64,000 nt of DNA from Paraburkholderia megapolitana. GTDB lineage: Bacteria > Pseudomonadota > Gammaproteobacteria > Burkholderiales > Burkholderiaceae. This document shows, piece by piece, positions 48,037-57,456 of this stretch (position 1 is its first letter; each line of letters opens with the position of its first letter). Where the stretch lies: NCBI RefSeq assembly GCF_007556815.1, contig NZ_CP041743.1, positions 2,205,001 through 2,269,000 of the forward strand, read 5' to 3'. Under the pieces are notes generated by a model, which saw nothing but the letters and a program-made list of their open reading frames with translations, did not search any database and was not told the DNA's origin. A program made the translations under genes and the position numbers.

Positions 48037-48699
48037 TCAAGCGATGAAGCGCATCAGCCGCGCTTCGGCCCACATGCCCACGCGCGAAGTGAGTTCGACG
48101 AGCGCGAGATAGCAGAAGCACAGCACGAGCAGCGTTTCGACAAAGGCGAAGGTCGCCGAGCCGATGCCGGTCAGCACGAACGTCAGTTCGGGCACCGTGA
48201 CGATGGACAGTACGGCCGTTTCCTTGCTCAGCACGATGATCAGATTGGTTAGCGCCGGGACGATCAACTGGAGCATTTGCGGCGCCTGGATACGCAGTAC
48301 CGCCTGCCAGCGCGATAGCCCGAGGCACGCTGCCGCTTCGAGATGACCGGGCGGCACCGACTGGAAGCCCGAGCGGAACGCTTCCGCGAAATACGCGCTG
48401 CCGTAAAGGCCGAGGCCGAGCACGCCGGCTGTCATCGGTTCGAGCGTGAGGCCGATCGACGGGCCGCCGTAGTACAGCAGAAAGAGCTGCACGAGAAACG
48501 GTGTGCCGCGGAAGAGTTCGATATAAACGCGCAACGCGGCGCGCACGTTGCGGCCGCAAAAGAGTTGCAGAACCGCGATCAGGAAACCGAGCACGAGGCC
48601 AATGGCCACACCCGCCGCCCATGTGCCGAGCGTCGTCGCGAGGCCAGCGGCGATCGGTTGAAGATTGTGGGTAATGACCGTGGGGTCGAGTTGCTGCAT
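48037..48699 (-). CDS. Polar amino-acid ABC permease of the second system (distal)
   Basis: 220 residues from [10 protein letters not shown], ten bases after the other permease gene. About five helices, with [21 protein letters not shown] and the EAA loop [20 protein letters not shown]. Confidence 0.9.
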   Translation of the reverse strand: MQQLDPTVITHNLQPIAAGLATTLGTWAAGVAIGLVLGFLIAVLQLFCGRNVRAALRVYIELFRGTPFLVQLFLLYYGGPSIGLTLEPMTAGVLGLGLYGSAYFAEAFRSGFQSVPPGHLEAAACLGLSRWQAVLRIQAPQMLQLIVPALTNLIIVLSKETAVLSIVTVPELTFVLTGIGSATFAFVETLLVLCFCYLALVELTSRVGMWAEARLMRFIA

Positions 48700-48709
48700 C
48701 GCTGTGGCC

Positions 48710-49360
48710 TCAGGCGTGCTGTATGCGATATTCGGCCGCATGCGCGACGAGCGCCAGCGTGCCGCAGATCAGAAAGTAGATCAGCCCCGCCGCCAGATAC
48801 GCTTCGAGCGGACGATAGGTGCTGGCCGCGATATTTTGCGCGGTGCGCGTCAACTCCGCGACGCCGACCACCGAGATCAGCGACGACGCCTTGATCAGCA
48901 GCACCATCTCGTTGACGAGCGACGGCAGTGTCAACCGGAACGCTTGCGGCACCTGAATCCGCCGCAGCATGTCGAACGGTGACAGCCCGAGCATGCGCGC
49001 GGCCTCGATCTGCCCGGGCGCAATGCTCAGAAACCCGCCGCGCAGAATCTCCGCAATGTATGAAGCCGAGCACAGCGATACCGCGCTGATCGCTGCCGCA
49101 AGCGGCGGCACGTTGATGCCGACGAACGGCAGCAGGTAGTACACGAGCAGCAGTTGCACGAGCATCGGCACGCCGCGAAAGAAGAACACATACGCGCCGC
49201 CCGCAAGACGCGCCACCCGATGAACCGACAGCCGCGCCGCGCACACGCCGATCGCAACGAAAAAGCCGATCACGAGTCCCGTCAGCGAGATGCCGACGGT
49301 TGCGAGCGCCGCGTGCAGCAGCAGCGGAAAACCTTGCGCGAAGACCGTGAAGCTGAACAT
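48710..49360 (-). CDS. Polar amino-acid ABC permease of the second system (proximal)
   Basis: 216 residues, about five helices, with VFFFRGVPMLVQLLLVYYLL and the EAA loop QIEAARMLGLSPFDMLRRIQ. It follows the binding-protein gene by 33 bases and pairs with the next permease. Confidence 0.9.
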   Translation of the reverse strand: MFSFTVFAQGFPLLLHAALATVGISLTGLVIGFFVAIGVCAARLSVHRVARLAGGAYVFFFRGVPMLVQLLLVYYLLPFVGINVPPLAAAISAVSLCSASYIAEILRGGFLSIAPGQIEAARMLGLSPFDMLRRIQVPQAFRLTLPSLVNEMVLLIKASSLISVVGVAELTRTAQNIAASTYRPLEAYLAAGLIYFLICGTLALVAHAAEYRIQHA

Positions 49361-49393
49361 GGGCGCGGTGCCTGCGAGCCGATAGCGGTGCTA

Positions 49394-50233
49394 TCAGTAG
49401 TTCGGGGTGGGCAGTGTGGTCGGCGCATCCATGGCGACGCCGAACCACTTCTTCTGCAGCGTAGCGAGGCGGCCGTCGCCGTGCATCTTCACGAGTGCGG
49501 CGTTGAATGCGTCGGCGAGCGGCTTGCTGTCGGCGTCCTTGCGCAAGCAGTACGCGAAGTAGACTTTCGCGCCAAACGACGGCTGCACGACGGTGAATGT
49601 TTCGGGCCGTTGCTTCGCGACGTAGGCGATGTTGGTCACCGAGTTCGCAACCGCAGCGATGCGACCCGCGGCAAGATCCGCGTACGCCTGATTGTTATCG
49701 ACGTATTCGCGGATTTCCGGCGGTTTCGGCAAGGTAGCGACGTAGGCTTTCAACTGGTCGAGCTGCGCCGAGCCTTTGCCCGCGCCGACCGTTTTACCGG
49801 CGATATCCGACGATTGCTTCAGCGACGTGTCGTTGGTGCGCTTGAGCAGTGCGTCGGTCGCATCGGCGACCGGTAGCGTGTAGGTATAGCGCTCCATCCG
49901 TGCCTTCGTTATCGTGATCGGCCCGCCGACCATATCGAACTTGCCCGCCTCGAGTCCGGGCAGCACGCTCGGCCAGGGCAGATCGATGAAGCGCACCTTC
50001 ACGCCGAGTTCCTTACCGATTTCAGCGAACAGGTCCTTGTTGAAACCCGACTGCTGACCGTTCTCCAGGAAGTCGAACGGAGCGAACTGCATCTCGGTGC
50101 CGACCACCAGTTCGCCGGCCTTTTTTACTTTGGCAAGCTGATCTTCCGCGTGCGCAGTCGCACTCAGGGCAACGCTCGCGGCGCACAGCGCCAGTGTCGC
50201 GAAACGACCTTTCCAGCCTGCAAGAATGCTCAT
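49394..50233 (-). CDS. Amino-acid ABC transporter periplasmic binding protein of the second system
   Basis: 279 residues with a signal peptide (LALCAASVALSATAHA, then EDQLAKVK). Family-3 solute-binding motifs: GTEMQFAPFDFLENGQQSGF near the mature N-terminus, PITITKARMERYTYTLP with the carboxylate-binding Arg, and AVANSVTNIAY where an aspartate often contacts the amino group. The latter has Asn/Ser instead, so the ligand may lack a free alpha-amino group. A CGGAGA site lies before the ATG. Confidence 0.88.
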   Translation of the reverse strand: MSILAGWKGRFATLALCAASVALSATAHAEDQLAKVKKAGELVVGTEMQFAPFDFLENGQQSGFNKDLFAEIGKELGVKVRFIDLPWPSVLPGLEAGKFDMVGGPITITKARMERYTYTLPVADATDALLKRTNDTSLKQSSDIAGKTVGAGKGSAQLDQLKAYVATLPKPPEIREYVDNNQAYADLAAGRIAAVANSVTNIAYVAKQRPETFTVVQPSFGAKVYFAYCLRKDADSKPLADAFNAALVKMHGDGRLATLQKKWFGVAMDAPTTLPTPNY

Positions 50234-50301
50234 GGATTTTTCTCCGTGAAGGAAGCGGCAATGCGTGAGGTGAGCCGGACACGCGTGGGATGTGAAGGGC
50301 A

Positions 50302-50309
50302 GTATATAC
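50302..50309. promoter_or_regulatory. GTATATAC operator near the second ABC operon
   Basis: GTATATACCGC lies about 70 bases before the binding-protein start. The same 11 bases occur inverted at 50490-50500. TGTA-N2-TACA-type palindromes are known HutC targets. Confidence 0.55.
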
Positions 50310-50492
50310 CGCAGATTTTTCGCAAAAATAAAGAAACGTGAACGCGTGGACCAGGGTTTTCATGCAATGTCATCGGACACAATGAGCCGTGCACAATGGC
50401 CTTTGTATGTGCATGCTGCGGCAGAACAGTGAGGTTCTTTGTCGCACTGTCATCAGAGCATCGCAGCGTTGCTTGCCGCCGTAGTTTTGGCG

Positions 50493-50500
50493 GTATATAC
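50493..50500. promoter_or_regulatory. GTATATAC operator near the oxygenase gene
   Basis: GCGGTATATAC is the inverted copy of the site 190 bases away. It lies about 115 bases before the oxygenase start. One site near each divergent gene suggests joint control by the HutC-type regulator at the end of the ABC operon. Confidence 0.55.
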
Positions 50501-50613
50501 AACTTCGGTTCACGCGAATTCAGCTGCTGTGAGCGCGTTGTGCGCCATCTGTCGTTGGTCATCCGTTTGCCGCTATTCGTCAGCGGAATGGCTGTCTTTC
50601 AAGGAGTGTTGCG

Positions 50614-51595
50614 ATGTCGTCGGCCACCCGTATTCCGATTATCGATCTCGCTGGCTTGCGTGCCGGCGATCCTGCCGCACTCGCGCGCGTCGGCCGCGAA
50701 ATCTACGAACGCGTGCACGACGATCGGTTTTTTCTACGTCGTGAATCACGGTGTGCCGCAACTCGTGATCGACACGGCCGAAGCCGGCGCGAGCACGTTC
50801 TTCTCGTTTTCTACCGAGATGAAACGCCGCGTCGCTGTGAACGCGCGCCATCGCGGCTTCAATGCGCTCGGCGACGCGACGATGTACCAGGCAAAGCGCC
50901 CCGACTACAAGGAGTTCTTCAGCATCGGGCTCGAACTGCCGGAAGCCGATCCCGATGTGATCGCCGGTCAGCCACTGCGCGGACCGAACAACTGGCCTGA
51001 TTTCATGCCGGCGCTGCGCATCATGCTGTATCCCTATTACGAAGCACTCGCCGTGTGCGGTGCGGACCTGCTGCGCGCGGTTGCGGTGGGCCTCGGCATC
51101 GACGAGCATTTCTTTGCGTCGCGTTACACGAAGCGGATGCAGCGCACACAGATGGTTTACTACCCGACGCAGCCGCCGCAATCGGGTGAAGATCAGTTCG
51201 GCGTCGCGCCACACACCGACTACGGCTGCATCACGCTGCTATGGCAGGACCAGGTGGGCGGTTTGCAGGTGCGCGAAATCGCCAACGACACGTGGATCGA
51301 CGCGCCGCCCATTCCCGGCAGCTTTGTCGTCAACGTCGGCGATCTGCTCGCGCGCTGGACCAACGACCGCTTCCGCTCGACACTGCATCGCGTCATCAAC
51401 ACGTCGGGGAGAGAGCGGTATTCGATCGCGACGTTCTACGATCCGACTACGGGCGCGAGCGTGGATCCGCGCGAACTCGGTACGGCCGAGGCAAACCTTC
51501 GATATCAACCGATCGCGGCCGGCGACTACATCCTCGGCCGCATCAACGACTCGATGGGTTACCGGAAGAAGCTCGCTGAGGGGAGCGCCACATGA
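50614..51595 (+). pseudogene. Isopenicillin-N-synthase-like 2-oxoglutarate/Fe(II) oxygenase with one frameshift
   Basis: It starts MSSATRIPIIDLAGLRAGDP with AAGGAG seven bases upstream. After EIYER near 50710-50727 the homology jumps to the next frame (CTTIGFFYVVNHGVPQLV), as if one base were inserted. The rest, to SMGYRKKLAEGSAT, is a complete 2OG-Fe(II) oxygenase: APHTDYGCITLLWQD (His, Asp), STLHRVINTSGRERYS (His, Arg-x-Ser). With the base removed it would be about 326 residues. The stop overlaps the next gene by ATGA, so the pair was one operon. Either a recent pseudogene or a sequencing error; the substrate is unknown. Confidence 0.75.
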
Positions 51596-52997
51596 CACCG
51601 GATCGGCGCAAGCCGCTCGAAGCAACCGTTGCCGCGTTGCGCGATGCGCTGGGCGCCGATGCCGTGCGCGTCGGCGATGCGATCGGCGAACGCTCGATGA
51701 CCGACTGGACGCGTCACGCGCCCACCCGTCCCGCAGCGCTGCTGCTGCCGCGTTCCACCGAAGACGTCGCGCGTGCGCTGGCAATCTGTCACGACGCGTA
51801 TCAACCGGTCGTGCCGCAAGGCGGGATGACCGGTCTCGCGGGCGGCGCGATTCCAGCGGCCACCGATATCGCTCTCGCGCTTGATCGCTTCGCCGGTGTC
51901 GAGGAACTCGATACCGCGGCGGCGACGCTCACCGTGCGTGCCGGCACGACCCTGCAGGTTGCACAGGAGGCCGCCATCGCTGCCGGCTTCGAACTCGCAC
52001 TCGATCTGGGCGCACGCGGTTCATGCCAGATCGGCGGCAATCTGGCGACCAATGCGGGCGGCAATCGCGTGATCCAGTCGGGCACCGCGCGCGACCAGGT
52101 GCTCGGGCTCGAAGTCGTGCTGGCGAACGGCGCGGTGCTTAGTTCGCTCGGCAAGATGGTGAAGAACAACACCGGTTACGATCTCAAGCACTGGTTCATC
52201 GGCTCCGAAGGGACGCTCGGCGTGATCACGCGTGCCGTATTGCGGTTGCATCCGCAGCGGGCCGCGCGGCATACCGCACTCGTCGCGCTGGATGGCTACG
52301 ACGCGGCGGTCGCGTTGCTGCGGCGCCTCACGCAGCGCTTCGGCAACGACATCGCTGCGTTCGAGATCATGTGGCCGGACTTCTACGATTTCGGCGTGAC
52401 GCTGACCGCAAGCGGCCGCTCGCCGTTTGCCGCCGCGCATCCGCTCTATGCGTTGATCGAACATGCAGGCTTCGATGCCGACGATGCAGGCGAGCGTTTT
52501 TCGACCGCGCTGACCGATGCGCTCGAGACGCAGACGATCCGCGACGCGGTGATCGCGCAATCGGTGGCCGATGCGCGCGCGTTGTGGGCGATCCGAGAAT
52601 GCACGGCTGAGTTTCCAGTGCGCCTCGATCCGATCAATTTCGATGTGAGCGTGCCGATCGGCGAGATCGGTGGCTTCGTCGATCGCTGTCGCGCAGCGCT
52701 CGATCGTCGCTGGCCCGGTAACGTCACGTATTTCTTCGGACATATCGGCGACTCGAACCTGCATCTGACCGTCGACGGTCGCTCGGTGCCCGGCGTCGCG
52801 CGCACGACGACGTCTATGCGTTCGTGTACGACATGCTCGCGCCGCTGCATGGTTCGGTGTCGGCGGAACACGGCATCGGTTTGCTGAAGCGCGCGTACCT
52901 GCCGGTGTCGCGCTCGCGCGAAGAACTGGCGGCAATGGCCGCCATCAAGCACGCGCTCGATCCGCACGGCATTCTCAATCCCGGCAAGGTGCTGTAA
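51592..52997 (+). pseudogene. FAD-linked oxidase, GlcD/D-2-hydroxyglutarate dehydrogenase type, with one frameshift
   Basis: The first frame gives the PCMH-type FAD-binding domain (VVPQGGMTGLAGGAIP, GARGSCQIGGNLATNAGG) and most of the C-terminal domain up to FGHIGDSNLHLTVDGRS. Near 52795-52803 homology moves to the next frame, which gives HDDVYAFVYDMLAPLHGSV, AEHGIGLLKRAYLP and ends in LDPHGILNPGKVL. A base is missing there. Repaired, it is about 468 residues, normal for a D-2-hydroxyacid dehydrogenase. It is translationally coupled to the oxygenase gene and might oxidise a 2-hydroxyacid made in the same pathway. Pseudogene or sequencing error cannot be told apart here. Confidence 0.77.
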
Positions 52998-53000
52998 CGC

Positions 53001-53045
53001 ACAACGGCCACGGGCAGCGTTGTACGCGCTGGCCGTGGCCGTTGT
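53001..53045. terminator. Hairpin between convergent FAD-oxidase and GMC genes
   Basis: A perfect 13-bp stem (ACAACGGCCACGG with CCGTGGCCGTTGT) with an inner CAGCG/CGCTG helix lies 4 bases after one stop and 16 bases before the other. No strong T-run follows, so its terminator role rests on stem strength and position. Confidence 0.6.
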
Positions 53046-53060
53046 TGCGGGTGGGTAATT

Positions 53061-56000
53061 TCAGTACGCGTCGAGATGCTGGGCAATAGCCGGATAAACA
53101 TCGCGTGCCGCGTTCTTGCCGAAGATGCAGTCGATATGCCCATACCCATCGATCACATGCCGCGAGTAGTGTGTCCCGCCGAACCGTTCGACCAGCATTT
53201 CGAAAGTCTGCTCGGTGCTCGTAGGCAGATAGCAACGGTTCTGCTTGCCGTGAATGAAGGCGATCGGCAGCTTCATCCGATCGAGATTCGGCAGATACAC
53301 GTCGTGACCCGACGCATCGACGACATGCCCCGCGCGCACCATGGTGGCGAGATGGCCGAACAGTTCCATGTCGTGCACGCCGAACAGTTCGTGCAGGTTT
53401 TCATGCAGCGGCTCGTCGAGCTGCTCGTGTTCGTAGAGCTCCCCGTACAGGAACGTCGCGCGATGGCAGACCGCGTTGTTGCAGTGCCCGACGGGCAGAA
53501 GCCGTAGCGCGTCGTCGAACAGGTTCTTCGGCCACTTCTGGTCTTTCGTGTACGCGGTCAGATCCTTGATGCCGAGGTGCCTGAGGATATTCGGTATGTG
53601 GAGGCCCGCCTTGATCGTCTGTAGATCGCCGGCTACCGGGTGGGCCGATACCTGCGACAGCACCGCCGAGCGCACGCCCGTCAAACCCGACAGCAACGAC
53701 ATCGAGAACGACAACGCGCCGAAGCAATGCGCGACGACCTGAATATCCGGCGCACCCGACAGCTCGCGAACTTTCGCGACTGCGGCAGGGATGTCTTCGC
53801 GCGCGATGGCGTCGGCGGTGGTCGGTTCGGGGGCGCTCGGTAGTTCGATGCTCACGCGCAGATCGACGAGCCACACGTCGTATTGCGCCGCGCACAGATA
53901 CTCGACCAGGTTCGTACCGATCAGATCCGTCGAGAAGATCCGGCTCGACACACCCGATCCATGGATCAGCAGCACGGGTCCTTTCGTGCCACCCTGATAG
54001 CGCGTGAGCTTCAGTGTCTTGTCGTCGTCGGTCTTGAAGAACGTGATGACCGGCGCCGGTGCGCGCAGCGTACGGCGCGCGCGTGGCGCTGCGTCCGGAT
54101 CGAAGTACTGCAGCGGCGCGGCGATGCCGCCATATTCGGTGAACAGCACGCCTGCGAAGAAGCGACCGAACTTCAGCGTCCACGCGAGCCGCGTTTCGAT
54201 GTCGGGTGCGTTCGTGACTTCCATCGTGCGCGACTGCCGCAGGAAATTTTCCGGCGTGATGATCAGCGTTGCGCGACCGATCTGCGGGGCATCGGGTGCG
54301 GCGGAATCGCGCATCTGCACGTACAGCGTGTTGGTCTGCGACCACAGGTTCAGCAGCGACGAATGCGTGACGATCTTCTGGCCGAACAGGTAATACGTCT
54401 TGCCCTCGACCGATTCGAGCGTCATCCGGTAATTCATGTTGCGGACGTCGACTTCTTCCTCGTTGTCGACGAACAGGTTGAAGCGGCCGTCGACGATCAT
54501 CAGCGGTTGCGCCGACAGCGCGGTGCAGGTCAGCGTGCCGACCATGCGCGCCTCGTGTTGCGGGTCGGCGAGCATGTGTTCGAGATCGTCGGATTCGACG
54601 GTTAGCGTGAAGCTCATCGCGACCGATGCGGCTGCTGCGCCGTTTGCCGCGCCGTTTGCCGGTATCGGCGTGTAATCGCCGAGCATCGTTTCGGTGAAGC
54701 GCAGCCCGATCTTCGGCGGTGGGGGCGGCGCGGCGCGGCCCTTCGATTCATAGTCGATCTGCCAGCCGTGCGTTTCTGCGAGCTGCGCACAGTTGCGCTC
54801 GGCGAGCGCCGAGATCGTGAGGAGCGGATTCACGCCGAGCGAGATCGGCATCACCGAGCCGTCCATCACATAGAGGCCCGGATGCACGGCATTGCCTGCG
54901 GTGCCCGAGTACACCTGACCGCCCTGATTGACGACCCCTTGGGCCGCGTCGTCCGCCATCGCGCAGCCGCCCAGCGGATGCACTGTGACGAGGCTGTTGT
55001 TGAGGACGGCCGTAGACATCGGATTGCGCACATAGGTGCCGCCGAGCGCCGCCGATGCTGCTTCGAGTGTCTTCTCGACGGTCGCGTAGATCGGCTGCTG
55101 GCTGGCCTTGGGCCATCTTATGCGTGCCCGTCCGTCCTTGACGAGAATCTCGCCGCTTTCGTTGTCGTGAGCCATCACGAGGTAGGTCTGGGTGTTGCGC
55201 ATCGCGCCGTGATACGGGCCGCGCAACAGGCTATCGACGATGCGCGCTTCCGGATCGAGCACGCCGCCACCCGCCGCCGCGTGCAGGCCCGGCATCGAGA
55301 CGCCTTCGACCGGTGTGACGATGCCAAACATACCCATCATGGCCGCGCCGATCGGCGCCGCGAGCGTGCCTTCTTCGATCACGAAACCGTCGCGCACATC
55401 CGGCGTGTTGCGATGATCGATGATGCCGGCGATGGTCGGCCCGACCGGCGCGATGTCGGTCTGCTTGCCCCAGCCGACGGCGTTGATGTCGTGATCGGTG
55501 TTCACGGCGAACGCGAGCACGTCGCCGTTGCCCGTGAGGTGCTGGCCAAGCTGGGTCGAGACCGGCAGCCCGGCTTGCTGCGAACGCAGCAGCAACGCGG
55601 TGGAGCCGAGCGTGCCTGCCGAGATGATCACGATGTCGGCGGTCACGAACAGATCGGGCGCATCGTAGCTCTCGCGACCGAGCCCGACCAGTTGATAGCG
55701 CACGCACCACTTTTGCAGCGCTTCATCGCGCACGACCGAATGCACGGCGACGCCCGTGAAAATCTCTGCGCCGTGCGCGACCGCATCGGGCAGGTAGTTC
55801 ATGTGCGTCGAGTTCTTCGCGTCGTGGTTGCAGCCGGAGTTGCAGTCGCCGCAGCCGTTGCAGGCTTTCTGCATGACGCCGGCGGCGTTCGGGCCGTCCT
55901 CGAAGGTGACCGTGATGGGCGGCCGGTAGAAGCGGTCGGTCATCTCCATCTTGGCGGCGGCCAGTTCGAGTGCGTCGAGCTTCGGCAGGCGCGGAAAGCT

Positions 56001-56450
56001 GGCGGGCACCGGCGATGGCTGCAGCATCGCGGTTGCGCGCGCATAGCCCACATCACGGCCCGCAGCGTCGGCGCGCACCGCGGCCGGCCAGCGTGGATCG
56101 TCCCACAGGCGCGGGTCGGCCTGCAGCGCGACGTTCGCGTTGATCAGCGACGTGCCGCCGAGCCCGCACGCGACCACGGCGTTGACTTCGTCATTGACGT
56201 GCACTTCGATCAACGCCAGCGGTGAACCGACCTGAGCGACGCTGGTGTTGTACTGCACCTGCGCGACGCCTTCGAGCGGCGTGGCTGGATACTCGCCCGC
56301 CATAAACTCGCGCCCGCGTTCGAGCAGACACACATTGCGCCCGGCGCGTGCCATGCGGCTTGCCGCGATGGCGCCGCCATAACCCGACCCAACGACCACG
56401 ATTTCGTAATGCGGCTGCATTGCCTCAACGGCACTGGATAAGCGGTTCAT
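53061..56450 (-). CDS. GMC oxidoreductase fused to an alpha/beta hydrolase
   Basis: 1129 residues. Residues 1 to about 570 form a GMC flavoprotein of the cholesterol-oxidase type (EIVVVGSGYGGAIAASRMA at the N-terminus, VTVHPLGGCAMADDA near 490, GVNPLLTISALAERN near 550). A cluster ACNGCGDCNSGCNHDAKN near residue 195 has four cysteines, as in ferredoxin-like motifs. A linker domain follows at about 570-750. Residues about 800-1129 form an alpha/beta hydrolase with nucleophile context VVAHCFGAL, where Cys replaces the usual Ser, and a late His in DGYGHIDCIFG. It may oxidise and then cleave a hydrophobic sterol- or lipid-like substrate. It stands alone, convergent with the FAD-oxidase gene. Confidence 0.85.
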   Translation of the reverse strand: MNRLSSAVEAMQPHYEIVVVGSGYGGAIAASRMARAGRNVCLLERGREFMAGEYPATPLEGVAQVQYNTSVAQVGSPLALIEVHVNDEVNAVVACGLGGTSLINANVALQADPRLWDDPRWPAAVRADAAGRDVGYARATAMLQPSPVPASFPRLPKLDALELAAAKMEMTDRFYRPPITVTFEDGPNAAGVMQKACNGCGDCNSGCNHDAKNSTHMNYLPDAVAHGAEIFTGVAVHSVVRDEALQKWCVRYQLVGLGRESYDAPDLFVTADIVIISAGTLGSTALLLRSQQAGLPVSTQLGQHLTGNGDVLAFAVNTDHDINAVGWGKQTDIAPVGPTIAGIIDHRNTPDVRDGFVIEEGTLAAPIGAAMMGMFGIVTPVEGVSMPGLHAAAGGGVLDPEARIVDSLLRGPYHGAMRNTQTYLVMAHDNESGEILVKDGRARIRWPKASQQPIYATVEKTLEAASAALGGTYVRNPMSTAVLNNSLVTVHPLGGCAMADDAAQGVVNQGGQVYSGTAGNAVHPGLYVMDGSVMPISLGVNPLLTISALAERNCAQLAETHGWQIDYESKGRAAPPPPPKIGLRFTETMLGDYTPIPANGAANGAAAASVAMSFTLTVESDDLEHMLADPQHEARMVGTLTCTALSAQPLMIVDGRFNLFVDNEEEVDVRNMNYRMTLESVEGKTYYLFGQKIVTHSSLLNLWSQTNTLYVQMRDSAAPDAPQIGRATLIITPENFLRQSRTMEVTNAPDIETRLAWTLKFGRFFAGVLFTEYGGIAAPLQYFDPDAAPRARRTLRAPAPVITFFKTDDDKTLKLTRYQGGTKGPVLLIHGSGVSSRIFSTDLIGTNLVEYLCAAQYDVWLVDLRVSIELPSAPEPTTADAIAREDIPAAVAKVRELSGAPDIQVVAHCFGALSFSMSLLSGLTGVRSAVLSQVSAHPVAGDLQTIKAGLHIPNILRHLGIKDLTAYTKDQKWPKNLFDDALRLLPVGHCNNAVCHRATFLYGELYEHEQLDEPLHENLHELFGVHDMELFGHLATMVRAGHVVDASGHDVYLPNLDRMKLPIAFIHGKQNRCYLPTSTEQTFEMLVERFGGTHYSRHVIDGYGHIDCIFGKNAARDVYPAIAQHLDAY

Positions 56451-56664
56451 ACGACCACCTTGATGGATTAGGGCAGGGCGGGGAAACCCTGGACAACCTG
56501 GGGGAAGCAGGCTGAGCGCTCCTCAGCCCATCTATCCTGCATTGCGTCGGCGGAAAATCAAGTTCTGCGCACCGCTCGTTTGCAACGGCCGAGCCATGCC
56601 GGCCTCGGCTATCTGAGGTCTCAGTGGTCGCGCGGCAATGCCCGCGGCAGGTGCCGACGCGCGA

Positions 56665-57456
56665 TTATGCAGCGGCGTCGATCATTTCGTCTTCGCTCGA
56701 TTCGGCGGCGAGCAGATTCAGTGCAATCAGGATCGCCGTGCGGTTTTCGCTATCGATATCGATGCCGAGCACGTTGACGAGCCAGCGGCCGATCTTCGTA
56801 TTGGAAAAATCGCCGGCATCCGCCGTCTTCTTCATAGTGACGCCCAGTTTCACCGCACGGTAGTGATATGAGGGCACCCGATGCTGTGTAGCCACCGCCG
56901 ACAATCCGCCTTTGCAACCCGAGCACCAGCCGAGGCTGCCCGCCAGCACGATCCGCTCCGGCTCGTCGAGACCGGCGATGAACGTGCGCGCGGCCAGCCG
57001 GACGCGGTGTTCGTCGAGCCCGTATTCCATCAGCACGCTTTCAACCGGATCTTCGAGCGCATGCGCGTGCAGGTCGATTTCCTGCTCCATGCCTTCGTCT
57101 TCCATCGAAACATTGCGCTGATGGCTCGCGCTGCGCAGGCAATCGATCAGATAGCGGCGGAAGTAGGCGCACAGCGCATAGCCGTTCGACGGCGCGCTTT
57201 CGGCACAGGCGTTCGATTCGGTGTGACCCGGCGCGAGACGCAGAACCTTCGTGTAGATGAACTGGGCGACCAGTTCTTCCTTGTCTTCGCCGAGCGCCGA
57301 CAGCTCCTGCGGGTGGTACGAGCGCAGCGCGCGGCGTACGAGGTCGTACATCGAGACCATCTCGTCTTCCGACAGCCGGGTACGGCGGCGCCATAGTTCG
57401 GGCAGGATTGCGTCGTCGAGGGTACGTGCCAGCTCACGGCTCGGAAGAGCGCTCAT
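56665..57456 (-). CDS. Uncharacterised protein, weakly sigma-factor-like
   Basis: 263 residues from MSALPSRELARTLDDAILPE. The GGAGG five bases before this ATG decides it over a frame 80 residues longer. I do not recognise a firm family. A helical N-terminal half containing YFRRYLIDCLRSASHQRN resembles sigma-70 region 2, and the middle holds a cysteine pair (GWCSGCKGG). The C-terminal half is rich in short helices. It is divergent from a hybrid histidine kinase and 214 bases upstream of the GMC-hydrolase gene in the same direction, so a regulatory role is possible but not shown. Confidence 0.6.
   Translation of the reverse strand: MSALPSRELARTLDDAILPELWRRRTRLSEDEMVSMYDLVRRALRSYHPQELSALGEDKEELVAQFIYTKVLRLAPGHTESNACAESAPSNGYALCAYFRRYLIDCLRSASHQRNVSMEDEGMEQEIDLHAHALEDPVESVLMEYGLDEHRVRLAARTFIAGLDEPERIVLAGSLGWCSGCKGGLSAVATQHRVPSYHYRAVKLGVTMKKTADAGDFSNTKIGRWLVNVLGIDIDSENRTAILIALNLLAAESSEDEMIDAAA

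Noticed and set aside
54768..56225. 485-residue plus-strand frame
   Set aside because: It is antisense to the GMC domain, which has all expected motifs on the minus strand.
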